From: Mycobacterium helveticum
GTDB lineage: Bacteria > Actinomycetota > Actinomycetes > Mycobacteriales > Mycobacteriaceae
Reading direction: 5' to 3'
DNA: 64,000 bases
Assembly: GCF_007714205.1 (NCBI RefSeq)
Contig: NZ_VMQU01000001.1
Location: forward strand, 1-64,000
Below are positions 41,775-54,892 of the stretch, piece by piece (position 1 is the first letter of the stretch; each line of letters begins with the position of its first letter). Under the pieces are notes generated by a model that was not told the DNA's origin, ran no database searches, and worked only from the letters and a program-made list of their open reading frames with translations. Position numbers and translations under genes: made by a program.

Positions 41775-43931
41775 TCACACAGTAGCCGCCACCCGGACGG
41801 CGGCCGACTCGGGCATCGGGTCGTAGCGGGCGAACGACCGGGTGAACGACGCGGCCCCGTGCGCCAGCGAACGCAGATCGATGGCATAGCGGGTGAGCTC
41901 CACCTGCGGCACCTCGGCGTGCACCACCGTGCGGTCGCGGCCGGCCTCGGTGCCCAGGACCCGGCCGCGGCGGCTCGACAGGTCGCCCATCACCGCACCG
42001 ACGAAGTCGTCGGGCACCAGCACCGAGATCTCGTCGATCGGTTCGAGCAGCGCCACCCGGGTCGCCGCCGCCGCCTCCCGCAACGCCAGCGCGCCGGCCA
42101 TCTGGAAGGCGAAGTCCGAGGAGTCGACGCTGTGGGCTTTGCCGTCGAGCAGGGTGACGCGGATGTCGACCACCGGATACCCGGCCTGCACACCCTTTTC
42201 CATCTGGGCACGCACACCCTTCTCCACGCTCGGGATGAACTGGCGCGGCACCGCCCCGCCGACCACCTTGTCGACGAACTCGAACCCGGAGCCCTCCGGC
42301 AGCGGCTCCACCTCGATGTCGCACACCGCGTACTGGCCGTGCCCGCCGGACTGCTTGACGTGGCGGCCGTGGCCTTTGGCCTTGCCGGTGAACGTCTCCC
42401 GCAACGGAATTCGGACGTCGACGGTATCCACGGTGACGCCGTAGCGGTTGGCCAGCGCATCCAGCACGACGCCGGCATGGGCTTCGCCCATGCACCACAG
42501 CACGATCTGGTGGGTTTCCGGGTTCTGCTCGATGCGCAGTGTCGGGTCCTCGGCGGCCAGCCGCCCCAGCCCGACGGAGAGCTTGTCCTCGTCGGTCTTG
42601 GCGTGCGCCGCGATGGCGACCGGCAGCAGCGGCTCGGGCATCTTCCAGGGCTTGAGCACCAGCGGTTCGGACTTGTCCGACAGCGTGTCGCCGGTCTCGG
42701 CCCGGCTCAGCTTGCCGATCGCGCAGATGTCACCCGCGACCGCGGCCTGCGCCGGGCGTTGCTGCTTGCCCAGCGGAAAGGACAGCGTCCCGACGCGTTC
42801 GTCCTCGTCGTGGTCGGGGTGGGCCCCGCCGTTCGGGTTGCCCGCGCCGAAAAACGACGCAAAATGGCCCGACACGTGAACCGTCGCGTCGGGCCTGACC
42901 GTGCCGGAGAACACCCGGACGAGGCTGACCCTGCCGACGTAGGGGTCCGACGTCGTCTTCACCACCTCCGCGAGCAATGGCGCGTCGACGTCGCAGGCCA
43001 GCGTGGTGTGCGGGGCGCCCTGCGGCGTGAACACCTCCGGGAGCGGGTGTTCCATCGGCGAGGGGAATCCGCGGGTGATGATCTCCAGCAGCTCCAGCGT
43101 TCCGACGCCGGTGCCGCTGCACACCGGGACCACCGGGAAGAACGACGCCCGGGCGACGGCTCGCTCCAGGTCCGCGATGAGCACGGGCTCGTCGATCGTC
43201 TCGCCGCCCAGGTAGCGCTCCATCAGGGACTCGTCCTCGGACTCCTCGATGATCCCCTCGATCAGCGTGCCGCGGGCGTCCTCGATGCGGTCGGCGTCCG
43301 ACGGGTCCGGCGGGTGGGTCGCGCGTCGCCCGTCCGCGTAGTCGTAGCAGGTTTGCGACAGCAGGCCGATCAGGCCGGCGCAGGCCGGCAGGGGGGTGGG
43401 CAGGTACAGCGGTAACACCTTGTCGCCGAACGCGTCCTGCGCCGCGGTCAGCGCCTCGGAGTAGTCGGCCCGCGCGTGGTCGAGCTTGGTGATCACCACG
43501 GCGCGGGGCATGCCGACCTGGCTGCACTCCTGCCACAGCAACTTCGTCGGTTCGTCGACCCCCTCGTTCGCGGCGATCACGAACAGGGCGCAGTCCGCCG
43601 CCCGCAGTCCGGCCCGCAGCTCGCCGACGAAGTCGGCGTATCCGGGGGTGTCGACCAGGTTGACTTTGATGCCGTCGTGCGACAGGGACGCGACGGCTAC
43701 CCCCACCGACCGCTGTTGGCGGATCTCGGCGTCGTCGTAGTCGCATACCGCGGTGCCGTCGGCGACCGAGCCCGCCCGGGACAGCACCCCGGCCGCGACG
43801 AGCAGGGCTTCGACGAGGGTGGTCTTGCCCGCTCCGGACGGTCCGACGAGAACCACGTTGCGAATGTCGCCCGGGCCGGTGGCGGTGGGGGCGGTCGTCG
43901 CGCCCTGGGAACTATTTGTCCTGTCCGCCAT
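41775..43931 (-). CDS. fusA2: Elongation factor G-like translational GTPase FusA2
   Basis: Encodes 718 aa, as in Rv0120c. GTPase motifs are VGPSGAGKTTL (G1), VDTPGYADF (G3) and ITKLDHAR (G4, TKLD instead of NKxD). Domains II-V follow, including a conserved HGQYA segment (KQSGGHGQYAVCDIEVEP). This paralogue lacks several strict EF-G features, so an accessory role (ribosome recycling or stress) is more likely than canonical translocation. The ribosome site GGAGGGAAGCC precedes the ATG. Confidence 0.88.
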   Translation of the reverse strand: MADRTNSSQGATTAPTATGPGDIRNVVLVGPSGAGKTTLVEALLVAAGVLSRAGSVADGTAVCDYDDAEIRQQRSVGVAVASLSHDGIKVNLVDTPGYADFVGELRAGLRAADCALFVIAANEGVDEPTKLLWQECSQVGMPRAVVITKLDHARADYSEALTAAQDAFGDKVLPLYLPTPLPACAGLIGLLSQTCYDYADGRRATHPPDPSDADRIEDARGTLIEGIIEESEDESLMERYLGGETIDEPVLIADLERAVARASFFPVVPVCSGTGVGTLELLEIITRGFPSPMEHPLPEVFTPQGAPHTTLACDVDAPLLAEVVKTTSDPYVGRVSLVRVFSGTVRPDATVHVSGHFASFFGAGNPNGGAHPDHDEDERVGTLSFPLGKQQRPAQAAVAGDICAIGKLSRAETGDTLSDKSEPLVLKPWKMPEPLLPVAIAAHAKTDEDKLSVGLGRLAAEDPTLRIEQNPETHQIVLWCMGEAHAGVVLDALANRYGVTVDTVDVRIPLRETFTGKAKGHGRHVKQSGGHGQYAVCDIEVEPLPEGSGFEFVDKVVGGAVPRQFIPSVEKGVRAQMEKGVQAGYPVVDIRVTLLDGKAHSVDSSDFAFQMAGALALREAAAATRVALLEPIDEISVLVPDDFVGAVMGDLSSRRGRVLGTEAGRDRTVVHAEVPQVELTRYAIDLRSLAHGAASFTRSFARYDPMPESAAVRVAATV

Positions 43932-44063
43932 GGCTTCCCTCCGACTTTCCCGGGTCGCTTACTGCCGTGCATCTATCCAGCTACCCTTCACCCAACCACC
44001 GCCGACCACAAGAGCCCGCGGCGAATCGTTGACCGCCCCGCCCGCGGTCCCCGTGGGGCGTGC

Positions 44064-44483
44064 TCAGGCCTGCCAGTCCGACCACCGGTGGACCGTGACC
44101 GCGATGACCGCACCGTCCAATGAAACCGATTGGTACTGAGGGTATTTGGAGCGTAGCAGCCGCCTGCCGGTGTCCATCGCCGGGCCGCTCTCGTGCACGG
44201 TGGCGACACCGTCGACCCGCACCCACCACAACCGCGTCCAGTCGTCGGCGTAGTGGTCGACGAGCAGGCTCACCCGGGGGTTTTTCGCGATGTTGGCCAG
44301 GCGCCGCAGCCGGCGGGTCGATTTGGGCTTGGCGTCGACGGCGGTGTACACCACGTCGCCGCCGCCGGAGTCGTCGAGCGCGAAAACCACCGGCACCAGG
44401 TGGGGGGCGCCGTCGGGTGTGATCGTGGCCAGCCGGGCCACCGGGCAGCGGCCGAACCTGGCCCTGGCGTCGAAGTCGCCCAC
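44064..44483 (-). CDS. F420-binding split-barrel oxidoreductase (Rv0121c-like)
   Basis: Encodes 139 aa from GTG 44483. [20 protein letters not shown], then [12 protein letters not shown] and LWWVRVDG, are typical of the PPOX/FDOR-B split-barrel family that uses F420 or flavin. The substrate is unknown. Position after fusA2 agrees with Rv0121c. Confidence 0.82.
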   Translation of the reverse strand: MGDFDARARFGRCPVARLATITPDGAPHLVPVVFALDDSGGGDVVYTAVDAKPKSTRRLRRLANIAKNPRVSLLVDHYADDWTRLWWVRVDGVATVHESGPAMDTGRRLLRSKYPQYQSVSLDGAVIAVTVHRWSDWQA

Positions 44484-44799
44484 CGCCTCAGCTTAGGGAA
44501 ACGGGCTGCCCGGCGCGGCGGCCCGCGGGCTCTGCCGGTTTGCTGCACGGCCGGGCGGATTCCGGTGGCGGGCGAGGGCGCCGGACGCGTCGGCGGACGT
44601 GGCGATTGCGCCCGTGCCACCCGCCCGATTGCGGCGACAGCGAAAGGCCGCGCTCGCGCGCACCAGGGGAAATGCGGTCAGATGGAAAACCTGACCAACG
44701 CCCGTACAGCTATCTGCATTACGGTTATACGTACAAAGTCGTCCCGCCTCAGAGCCGGAGACAGGGGCGATTTCTGATTTTCGGCTACAGGAGGTACGG
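44484..44799. other. Divergent intergenic region upstream of pepA
   Basis: 316 bp. A TTATAC hexamer at 44725-44730 could be the pepA -10 without a recognisable -35, and a strong AGGAGG lies just before the pepA start. The 44500-44680 part is GC-rich and featureless. Confidence 0.4.
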
Positions 44800-45891
44800 A
44801 TGAGCAAAGGGCATCACCGCTCAGTCTGGTGGTCACGGTCAGCCAGCGTGTTGGCTGTGGTCGGGCTGGGCCTGGGCCTGGGCGCGGGCCTGGGCGCGGT
44901 GCCGGCGTCCGCCGCACCTCCCGGGGTGTCCACCCCCGCGCTGGATCGGGTCGCCGACCGGCCCATGTTGTCCCTCGACCCGACCTTGCTGGTCGCGCAG
45001 GTCGGGCCGCAGGTGGTCAACATCAACACCAAGTTCGGCTACAACAACGCGGTGGGGGCCGGGACCGGGATCGTCATCGACCCGAACGGTGTCGTGCTGA
45101 CCAACAACCATGTGATCTCCGGCGCCACCGACATCAGCGCGTTCGACGTCGGCAACGGCCAAACCTACGGCGTCGACGTGATCGGCTACGATCGCGCGCA
45201 GGACATCGCCGTCCTGCAGCTTCGTGGCGCGGCAGGGCTGCCGACCGCCGCGATCGGCGGCGGGGTCAACGTCGGCGAGCCGGTGGTCGCGATGGGCAAC
45301 GCCGGCGGGCAGGGCGGAACGCCCAGCGCGGTGGCCGGCCACGTCATCGCTCTCAACCAGACGGTCGACGCAACCGACACCCTGACCGGCGCCCAGGAGA
45401 CGCTGGGCGGGCTGATCCAGGCGGACACGCCGATCAAGCCGGGCGACTCCGGTGGGCCGATGGTGAACAGCAACGGCCAGGTGATCGGGATGAACACCGC
45501 CGCCACCGACAACTACAAGATGTCCGGCGGGCAGGGCTTCGCCATCCCGATCGGCCAGGCGATGGGGGTGGCGGGCCAGATCCGCTCCGGGGCCGGCTCG
45601 AACAGCGTGCACGTCGGCCCGACGGCCTTCCTCGGCCTGGGCGTCGTCGACAGCGGCGGCAGCGGTGCGCGCGTCGAACGCGTGGTCAGCGACGGGCCCG
45701 CCTCGGCAGCGGGCTTCGCGCCGGGTGACGTGATCACCGCGATCGACGGTGCCCCGATCTATGGGGCCACCTCGATGACGGACGCCCTCGTCCCGCATCA
45801 CCCGGGGGACACCATCACGGTGAGCTACCGTTCCGCCTCGGGCGGCGACCGCACCGCCACCGTGACGCTGGCGGACGGCCCGCCGGCCTGA
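44800..45891 (+). CDS. pepA: Secreted trypsin-like serine protease PepA (Mtb32A-like)
   Basis: Encodes 363 aa with AGGAGG 5 nt before ATG 44800. The signal peptide has a hydrophobic Leu/Gly core ending in PASAA. The catalytic triad is visible: His in LTNNHVISG, Asp in [10 protein letters not shown] and Ser in [14 protein letters not shown] domain fills the last 90 residues. This is the HtrA-like architecture of Rv0125 (Mtb32A, a component of the M72 vaccine antigen). It acts outside the membrane. Confidence 0.93.
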   Translation: MSKGHHRSVWWSRSASVLAVVGLGLGLGAGLGAVPASAAPPGVSTPALDRVADRPMLSLDPTLLVAQVGPQVVNINTKFGYNNAVGAGTGIVIDPNGVVLTNNHVISGATDISAFDVGNGQTYGVDVIGYDRAQDIAVLQLRGAAGLPTAAIGGGVNVGEPVVAMGNAGGQGGTPSAVAGHVIALNQTVDATDTLTGAQETLGGLIQADTPIKPGDSGGPMVNSNGQVIGMNTAATDNYKMSGGQGFAIPIGQAMGVAGQIRSGAGSNSVHVGPTAFLGLGVVDSGGSGARVERVVSDGPASAAGFAPGDVITAIDGAPIYGATSMTDALVPHHPGDTITVSYRSASGGDRTATVTLADGPPA

Positions 45892-46009
45892 TATCCACCC
45901 GGGGCTATGCCCGCAGTCCAATCCGCTTGTCGCCCGGCGCGGTTCGCCGCGCCGGTGCGAGCGTGATTCCCGGCGTCGCGCCTCGGGTACCCGTGGCATC
46001 GTGGAATTG

Positions 46010-47832
<1,823 letters not shown>

Positions 47833-47836
<4 letters not shown>

Positions 47837-47898
47837 GCACGCCGACGACGATGCAGAGCGTAGCGATGAGGAGGAGCGGCGCACATGAGCACGAGTGA
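47833..47898 (+). CDS. 21-codon linker ORF between treS and mak
   Basis: ATG 47833 overlaps the treS stop (ATGA), has GAGGAGGAG upstream, and runs to TGA 47896-47898, ending past the mak start at 47885 in another frame. The peptide begins [16 protein letters not shown]. It arises from the duplicated mak start region and may pass ribosomes from treS to mak, or compete with mak initiation. Confidence 0.5.
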
Positions 47899-49252
47899 GC
47901 CAGCCAACCTGCCGGCCAAGCTGCCCTGGGCGGAGTGGCTGCCACAGCAACGTTGGTATGCCGGCCGTAACCGGGAGCTGTCCGCCGCCGAGGCGGGCCT
48001 GGTCGTGCCGCTGCGCGAAGACCTCGACCTGGTATTGGTCGACGCCGACTATGCCGACGGTTCGTCGGAGCGCTACCAGGTGCTCGTCCGCTGGGACACG
48101 GCGCCGGTTTCGGAGTACGGCACGATCGCCACGATCGGCGCGGCGGGGGACCGGACCGGTTTCGACGCCCTCTACGACACCGATGCACCGCAGTTCCTGC
48201 TGTCGCTGATCGACTCGTCGGCCGTGCGTGACGCGTCGGGCACGCAGCTGAGATTCGTCAAGGAACCGGACGCCGAGCTGCCGATGGAGGCGCTGCCGCA
48301 CGTCGCGGATGCCGAGCAGAGCAACACCAGCGTGATCTTCGACCGGCGGGCCATCTTCAAGGTGTTCCGCCGGGTCAGCAGCGGCGTCAACCCGGACATC
48401 GAACTCAACCGGGTGCTCGCCCGCGCCGGCAACGCGCACGTCGCCCGGCTGCTGGGCACCTACGAGATCGCCGGGCCGAATGGCGCCGCCGACACGGCGT
48501 GGCCGTTGGGCATGGTCACCGAATTCGCGTCCAACGCGGCCGAAGGCTGGGCGATGGCCACCGCCAGCGTCCGTGACCTGTTCGCCGAGGCCGACCTGTA
48601 TGCCTACGAAGTAGGCGGCGACTTCGCCGGCGAGTCCTTCCGGCTCGGTGAAGCCGTCGCCTCGGTGCACGCCACACTGGCCGAGACCCTCGGCACCACC
48701 CGGGCGACGTTTCCGCTCGACACCGTGCTGGCGCGGCTGTCGTCGACCGTGGCCAAGGTGCCCGAGCTCGACCAGTACGCGGCGATCGTCGAGGAGCGGT
48801 TCCAGAAGCTGGCGGGCGAGACGATCACCGTCCAGCGCATCCACGGTGACCTGCACCTGGGGCAGGTGCTGCGGACACCGGAGAGCTGGCTGCTGATCGA
48901 CTTCGAAGGCGAGCCGGGTCAACCGCTCGCGGAACGGCGGGCGCCGGACTCACCGCTGCGCGACGTGGCCGGTGTGCTGCGGTCCTTCGAGTACGCCGCC
49001 TACGGGCCGCTGGCGGACCAGGCCGCCGACAAGCAGCTGGCGGCCCGGGCCCGGGAATGGGTCGAGCGCAACCGCACCGCGTTCTGCGAGGGCTATGCGG
49101 CCGCGTCCGGGGTCGATCCGCGCGATTCGGCGGAGCTGCTGTCCGCCTACGAACTCGACAAGGCCGTATACGAGGCCGGGTACGAGTCGCGGCACCGCCC
49201 GGGATGGCTGCCGATTCCGCTGCGTTCCATCGCACGGCTCACCGCCGCCTGA
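47885..49252 (+). CDS. mak: Maltokinase Mak
   Basis: Encodes 455 aa, the same length as Rv0127. The N-terminal [18 protein letters not shown] and the kinase motif [14 protein letters not shown], with LLIDFEGEP as the metal-binding Asp, mark the aminoglycoside-kinase-like maltokinase fold. It phosphorylates maltose from TreS to maltose 1-phosphate, the donor for GlgE. The start lies in the second copy of the 52-bp repeat, with GGAGGAGCGGC upstream. Confidence 0.95.
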   Translation: MSTSEPANLPAKLPWAEWLPQQRWYAGRNRELSAAEAGLVVPLREDLDLVLVDADYADGSSERYQVLVRWDTAPVSEYGTIATIGAAGDRTGFDALYDTDAPQFLLSLIDSSAVRDASGTQLRFVKEPDAELPMEALPHVADAEQSNTSVIFDRRAIFKVFRRVSSGVNPDIELNRVLARAGNAHVARLLGTYEIAGPNGAADTAWPLGMVTEFASNAAEGWAMATASVRDLFAEADLYAYEVGGDFAGESFRLGEAVASVHATLAETLGTTRATFPLDTVLARLSSTVAKVPELDQYAAIVEERFQKLAGETITVQRIHGDLHLGQVLRTPESWLLIDFEGEPGQPLAERRAPDSPLRDVAGVLRSFEYAAYGPLADQAADKQLAARAREWVERNRTAFCEGYAAASGVDPRDSAELLSAYELDKAVYEAGYESRHRPGWLPIPLRSIARLTAA

Positions 49253-49292
49253 CCGCCGCGGCGCTGCGCGTTCGGCGTGTGTCTGAAAGCAT

Positions 49293-50012
49293 GTGGGGGT
49301 GGCGGGTGAGACATTCAACAGTGAAGCGCGGTTGTCGTGGGTGCTGGCGGTGCTCGCCGGCGTGGTGGGCGCGATCTCATTCACCCACTCCGCCGGATAC
49401 TTCGTGGTTTTCATTACCGGCAACGCCCAACGCGCCGTGCTCGGGTATTTCACCGGCGACGTGTGGCTTGCCGCAAGCGCCGGGTTGCTCATTGCGGCAT
49501 TCGTCGCCGGCGTGGTGGTGGCGTCACTGTGCCGGCGATATTTGTGGGTCGACCATCCGCACGGTCCGACGGTGCTGACAACCCTGAGTCTGGTGGCCGC
49601 CACCGCGGTGGACGTCATCGACGAAGGATGGGCGGCGGTCTCTCTGGATTTCGCGGCAATTATGCTGATGGCCTTCGGCACCGGGGCATTGAATACGTCG
49701 TTTGTCAAAGACGGCGAGGTGTCGGTGCCGTTGAGCTATGTGACCGGCACGACCGTCAAGATGGGCCAGGGCATCGAACGCCACATCGCTGGAGGTGGAA
49801 GCGCCGCGGACTGGCTGGGTTACTTCCTGTTGTTCGCCAGCTTCGTCATCGGCGCCACGGTGGGCGGCCTGATCAGCGTGGTCGCGAATGGGACCTGGAT
49901 GCTGGTGCTGGCAACGGCCCTGTGCGCGTTGACAACCGCCTACACCTACTTCCACCAGGACCGCCGAGTCCTGCTCGACCAGGCACCCAAAAGGCAGCGG
50001 CAGCGACGCTGA
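49293..50012 (+). CDS. DUF1275 (YoaK-like) membrane protein, Rv0128-like
   Basis: Encodes 239 aa from GTG 49293 (GTG 49299 is an alternative). Six hydrophobic segments with FITGNAQRAVLGYF and the family landmark YVTGTTVKMGQGIERH are typical of YoaK/DUF1275 proteins. The substrate is unknown. It lies between mak and fbpC, as Rv0128 does, and is convergent with fbpC. Confidence 0.8.
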   Translation: MGVAGETFNSEARLSWVLAVLAGVVGAISFTHSAGYFVVFITGNAQRAVLGYFTGDVWLAASAGLLIAAFVAGVVVASLCRRYLWVDHPHGPTVLTTLSLVAATAVDVIDEGWAAVSLDFAAIMLMAFGTGALNTSFVKDGEVSVPLSYVTGTTVKMGQGIERHIAGGGSAADWLGYFLLFASFVIGATVGGLISVVANGTWMLVLATALCALTTAYTYFHQDRRVLLDQAPKRQRQRR

Positions 50013-50056
50013 CCGGTGCGCCGCTGCCGCTGCTGGTTCTGCCGCTGCTGGTTCTA

Positions 50057-51522
<1,466 letters not shown>

Positions 51523-52395
51523 CTAGGCCACCAGGCGGCGCAATAGCGTTGACGCCGTCGCGATTCCGATCACCGGCGCCACGACCAGCACGACGACGTC
51601 GAGGGCGTTGAACGGGGCGCCGATCAGCAGTGCCCGCAGGGCGTCCACCTCGTAGCTCAACGGGTTGACGACGCTCAGCGCGTGCAGCCACCCGGGCATC
51701 ACGGCGACCGGGTACAGCGCGTTGGACGCGAAGAACAACGGCATCGTGATGGCCTGGCCGATCCCCATCAGGCGATCGCGGCTCCGGACCAGCCCGGCCA
51801 GCGTCATCGACAGGCACGCGAAGAACGCGGCGCCGAGCATGACGACGGCCATCGCCGCCAGGATGCGCAGTGGATTGACGGTCAGCCCGACGCCCATCGC
51901 ATAGGCCAGCGCCAGCACGCCGACCACCTGGGCGACCGAGCGCACCCCGGCCGCGAACGCCTTCCCGGTGATCAGCGCCGGCGCGGGCGCCGGTGTCACC
52001 ATGAGCTTGGCCAGGACACCGGCGTCGCGGTCCCAGATGATCTGTATCCCATAGAAGATCGAGATGAACAGCGCCGACTGGGCGATGATGCCCGGCGCCA
52101 GGAAGGCCAGGTAGGACACCGGTCCGGTGTCGATGACGCGCAGGTGGCCGAACGTGGTGCCGAAGATCAGCAGCCACAGCGCGGGCTGCACCATGCGCGT
52201 GAGCAGTTCGGTCCGGTCGTGCCGCAACTTCTGCAGTTCGACGATCGCGAACGCGCCCACCCGGCTCCATGTCGCACCGACCCGTTGCCACCCGCGCGGT
52301 GCGCGGACCAGCCGTGCGGCGGGAGCCTGCTGGTCACGCGACACGGGCGGCTGAATTTCTGCGGGAACGGATTTCGCGAAACGACTCACCCGCAT
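51523..52395 (-). CDS. ABC-2 type export permease (DrrB-like)
   Basis: Encodes 290 aa from ATG 52395, overlapping the ATPase gene by 62 nt. There are six hydrophobic segments; the ABC-2 family pattern includes RMVQPALWLLIFG, YLAFLAPGI and ALYPVAVMPGWL with SVVNPLSYEVDALR. It is probably the membrane half of a drug or lipid exporter with the adjacent ATPase. No counterpart sits here in H37Rv as I recall it. Confidence 0.85.
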   Translation of the reverse strand: MRVSRFAKSVPAEIQPPVSRDQQAPAARLVRAPRGWQRVGATWSRVGAFAIVELQKLRHDRTELLTRMVQPALWLLIFGTTFGHLRVIDTGPVSYLAFLAPGIIAQSALFISIFYGIQIIWDRDAGVLAKLMVTPAPAPALITGKAFAAGVRSVAQVVGVLALAYAMGVGLTVNPLRILAAMAVVMLGAAFFACLSMTLAGLVRSRDRLMGIGQAITMPLFFASNALYPVAVMPGWLHALSVVNPLSYEVDALRALLIGAPFNALDVVVLVVAPVIGIATASTLLRRLVA

Positions 52396-53158
52396 CCGTC
52401 GTGTTGCCGGACAAGCCCGAGGCCGCGTGGTGGCGGAACACGTCCTCGAGGGTGGCCTGCGGGGACAATGCCGACTTCAGCCCGCCGGGTGTGCCCACCG
52501 CCTGTAACACCCCGCGATGCATCAGCGCGACGCGATCGCACAGCGCGTCGGCCTCCTCCATGTAGTGGGTGGTCAGCAGCACGGTCATGCCGAACCGGGC
52601 CTGCATGTCCTGCACCTGCGTCCACACGCCGTCGCGGGCGATCGGATCCAGGCCGACGGTCGGTTCGTCGAGCACCAGCAACGACGGCCGGTTGACCAGC
52701 GCTTGGGCCACCTCCAGCCTGCGGACCATGCCGCCGGAGTAGGTGGCGGCGAGCCGGTGGGCGACGTCGAGCAACTGCATGGCGTCCAGCGCCTGGTCGA
52801 CGCGCTCGGCCCGTTCGGCGCGGGCTACCCCGTACAGCCGCGCGAACCACGCCACGTTCTGCCGGCCCGTCAGCGCCGGCTCGATCGAAAGCTGTTGCGG
52901 CACATAGCCGAGATTGCTGCGGATGTCTGCGGTCCGGGTGCGCGCGTCGAGCCCGAAGATGTGCAGCTCGCCACGGCGGACGGCGGTGAGCGTGGTCAGC
53001 ACCCGCACCACCGTCGTCTTCCCCGCACCGTTGGGGCCGAGCAGGCCCATGGTCTCCCCGGGCTGCACCTGCAGGCTGAGGCCGTCGACGGCGGTGAAGT
53101 CCCCGTAGCGGCAAGTGAGGTCGCGGCAGTCGATCGCCGGGGGGTTCGCCGCGCTCAT
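52334..53158 (-). CDS. ABC exporter ATPase (DrrA-like)
   Basis: Encodes 274 aa from ATG 53158, overlapping the MarR stop by ATGA. Walker A is GLLGPNGAGKTTVVRVL, the signature is TYSGGMVRRLEVAQAL, Walker B is LLVLDEPTVGLDP and the H-loop is LTTHYMEEAD. This is the daunorubicin-resistance (DrrA) branch. It energises the permease at 51523-52395. Control by the preceding MarR gene is likely, since the three genes form one overlapping operon. Confidence 0.9.
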   Translation of the reverse strand: MSAANPPAIDCRDLTCRYGDFTAVDGLSLQVQPGETMGLLGPNGAGKTTVVRVLTTLTAVRRGELHIFGLDARTRTADIRSNLGYVPQQLSIEPALTGRQNVAWFARLYGVARAERAERVDQALDAMQLLDVAHRLAATYSGGMVRRLEVAQALVNRPSLLVLDEPTVGLDPIARDGVWTQVQDMQARFGMTVLLTTHYMEEADALCDRVALMHRGVLQAVGTPGGLKSALSPQATLEDVFRHHAASGLSGNTTDAGESFREIRSRRNSAARVA

Positions 53159-53607
53159 ACCGATTTCTCCCGCAACATCATGGTCATCCTCTCCAGAACC
53201 TCCACCCCTTTTGCCAGCGCCGCGACTTCGCCGTCGTCGAGCTTGTCGAGCAACTCGGCGACCAGCGCGCGCCTGGCCACGGCCGAGGCGTCCATGACCT
53301 GCTGGGCGGGTTCGGCCAGATGCAACCGTCCGACGCGCCGGTCGCGGGGATCGACGTGGCGCTCCAGCAGCCCCGCGCCGACCAGCTTGGACACCAGCGT
53401 GGACGCGGTGTTGGGCACCAGCCCGAGTTCGGCGGCGGCTTCGTTGACCGAGATCCCCGGCCGGCGCGCGATCAGCCGCAGCAGCTCGGCCTGGGATTCC
53501 GATAGTTGCCCCGCGGCGTAGCCGGTCCCGGCGGAGCGCCGCAGGTGGCGACGGAACCGGCCGACGGCGCGGGTCACCTCGGCGGCGAGCTCGGGTCGGG
53601 TGGTCAC
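53155..53607 (-). CDS. MarR-family regulator
   Basis: Encodes 150 aa from GTG 53607. The winged helix reads ELLRLIARRPGISVNEAAAE, then LGLVPNTASTLVSKLVGAG, with the wing in RHVDPRDRRVGRLHLAE. It is the first gene of the exporter operon and probably represses it until a drug-like ligand binds. The start lies 7 nt after a TATTAT hexamer, indicating a leaderless transcript. Confidence 0.87.
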   Translation of the reverse strand: MTTRPELAAEVTRAVGRFRRHLRRSAGTGYAAGQLSESQAELLRLIARRPGISVNEAAAELGLVPNTASTLVSKLVGAGLLERHVDPRDRRVGRLHLAEPAQQVMDASAVARRALVAELLDKLDDGEVAALAKGVEVLERMTMMLREKSV

Positions 53608-53614
53608 CCCGCCG

Positions 53615-53620
53615 ATAATA
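53615..53620 (-). promoter_or_regulatory. Likely -10 element of the MarR-ABC operon (leaderless)
   Basis: TATTAT on the minus strand ends 7 nt before the GTG at 53607, so transcription should begin at the start codon itself. TTGAAA lies 19 nt upstream as a weak -35 candidate. Confidence 0.5.
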
Positions 53621-53634
53621 CCTCTTTAGGGAAG

Positions 53635-54132
53635 CTATCTTTCAAGCCGGTGGAGGTCGACGCGGCTCAGATCTCCTTTGTCGACCGTCGCGGTCATGTA
53701 CGTGCCGTGGGGTTGCCGGCGGCGGTCGGTCGGCGAGCCGGGGTTGAGCAGCCGCAGGCCGGTCGCCGTCGTGCTGTCCCAGGGGATGTGGCTGTGGCCG
53801 AATATCAGCACGTTGCTGTCGGGATAGCGCCGCGACATCCGCGCCTCCCGCCCGGCCGCCGCGCCCGTCTCGTGCACCACCGTGACGTGCAGTCCGTCCA
53901 GCACCGCGTCGGCGCGCTCGGGCAGCCGCGCGCGCAACTGCGGCCCGTCGTTGTTGCCCCAGCACGCCACCAGGCGCGTGGCCCGAGTTTGAAGCTCGTC
54001 GAGCAGTTCGACGGTCGTCCAGTCGCCGGCGTGGACGACGACGTCGGCCGCGGACACCTCCTCCCACACCCGGGTGGGCAGGTCGCGCCCGCGCCGCGGG
54101 AGGTGGGTATCGGCAATGAGCAGCAGCCGCAC
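53635..54132 (-). CDS. YfcE/MJ0936-type metallophosphoesterase
   Basis: Encodes 165 aa from GTG 54132. The calcineurin-like metal motifs appear in order: LLIADTHLP, VVHAGDW, CWGNNDG, VVHETG and FGHSHIP. The family hydrolyses small phosphodiesters with Mn2+. It ends 28 bp before the MarR start on the same strand. Confidence 0.85.
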   Translation of the reverse strand: MRLLLIADTHLPRRGRDLPTRVWEEVSAADVVVHAGDWTTVELLDELQTRATRLVACWGNNDGPQLRARLPERADAVLDGLHVTVVHETGAAAGREARMSRRYPDSNVLIFGHSHIPWDSTTATGLRLLNPGSPTDRRRQPHGTYMTATVDKGDLSRVDLHRLER

Positions 54133-54133
54133 G

Positions 54134-54292
54134 CGCCCATCTTGCACCAGGCCATTTCTCGTTGGCGCCGGCTTCGGCTCCGGCCTGGCCGGCGTACGTG
54201 CCGTCCTCGTCCCCGCGGGCGGCGTGCGAGCGCGACTCGCGGGTCTCCGGTTCGACGTCGGATTCGGCCTTGTGGCCCTTCGGGCCGGCCAT
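54134..54292 (-). other. Protein-like minus-strand reading frame upstream of the phosphoesterase
   Basis: From ATG 54292 a frame encodes MAGPKGHKAESDVEPETRES and a Gly/Ala/Glu-rich continuation. It is hydrophilic and acidic like some mycobacterial small proteins, but the frame stays open into the phosphoesterase gene in another phase, with no stop until 53642. It may be a small gene that lost its stop, or chance. The rest of the 54133-54434 gap is otherwise featureless apart from the htdZ ribosome site. Confidence 0.25.
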
Positions 54293-54434
54293 CTCGGGTC
54301 CATTCGCTGTTTGCTCCTGGGTGCCCCTGGCGGGTGCCGGCAAACCGGACCGGGCTACTGGCGCGGGAAGCCCCGCTCCGGCACGGCCCGCCTCCGGCGC
54401 TATTGTTACCACCCGGACCCAAGGAGAACACCGC

Positions 54435-54890
54435 ATGCGCACCTTCGAATCGGTAGCCGAACTCAGCGCCGCCACGGGCGAGACCATCGGGCAGAGCGAC
54501 TGGGTGACGATCACCCAGGAAGACGTCAACCTGTTCGCCGACGCGACCGGCGATCACCAGTGGATTCACGTCGACCCGGAGCGCGCGGCCGCCGGTCCGT
54601 TCGGCACCACCATCGCCCACGGATTCATGACCCTGGCGCTGCTGCCGCGGCTGCAGCATCAGATGTACACGGTCAAGGGCATCAAGCTCGCAATCAACTA
54701 CGGGCTCAACAAGGTTCGCTTTCCCGCCCCGGTTCCGGTGGGTTCCCGGGTGCGCGCGCAGAGCTCACTGGTCAGCGTCGACGACCTCGGCGACGGCGCC
54801 GCACAGGCGACAGTGTCGACCACCATCGAGATAGAGGGCTCGCCCAAGCCGGCCTGCGTGGCCGAGAGCATCGTCCGCTACATCTCCTGA
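54435..54890 (+). CDS. htdZ: (R)-specific enoyl-CoA hydratase, HtdZ-like
   Basis: Encodes 151 aa with AAGGAG before ATG 54435, the same length as Rv0130. The hotdog-fold hydratase motif is FADATGDHQWIHVDPERA, with the catalytic Asp and His, and GTTIAHGFMTLAL follows. It hydrates trans-2-enoyl-CoA to (3R)-hydroxyacyl-CoA. Confidence 0.92.
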   Translation: MRTFESVAELSAATGETIGQSDWVTITQEDVNLFADATGDHQWIHVDPERAAAGPFGTTIAHGFMTLALLPRLQHQMYTVKGIKLAINYGLNKVRFPAPVPVGSRVRAQSSLVSVDDLGDGAAQATVSTTIEIEGSPKPACVAESIVRYIS

Positions 54891-54892
54891 TT

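Noticed and set aside
41095-42498. 467-codon minus-strand frame containing repeated Pro-Leu-Thr-Ala-Ser units
   Set aside because: It reads through the 15-bp repeat in the wrong frame and overlaps the DUF2231-like and fusA2 genes; no family resemblance.
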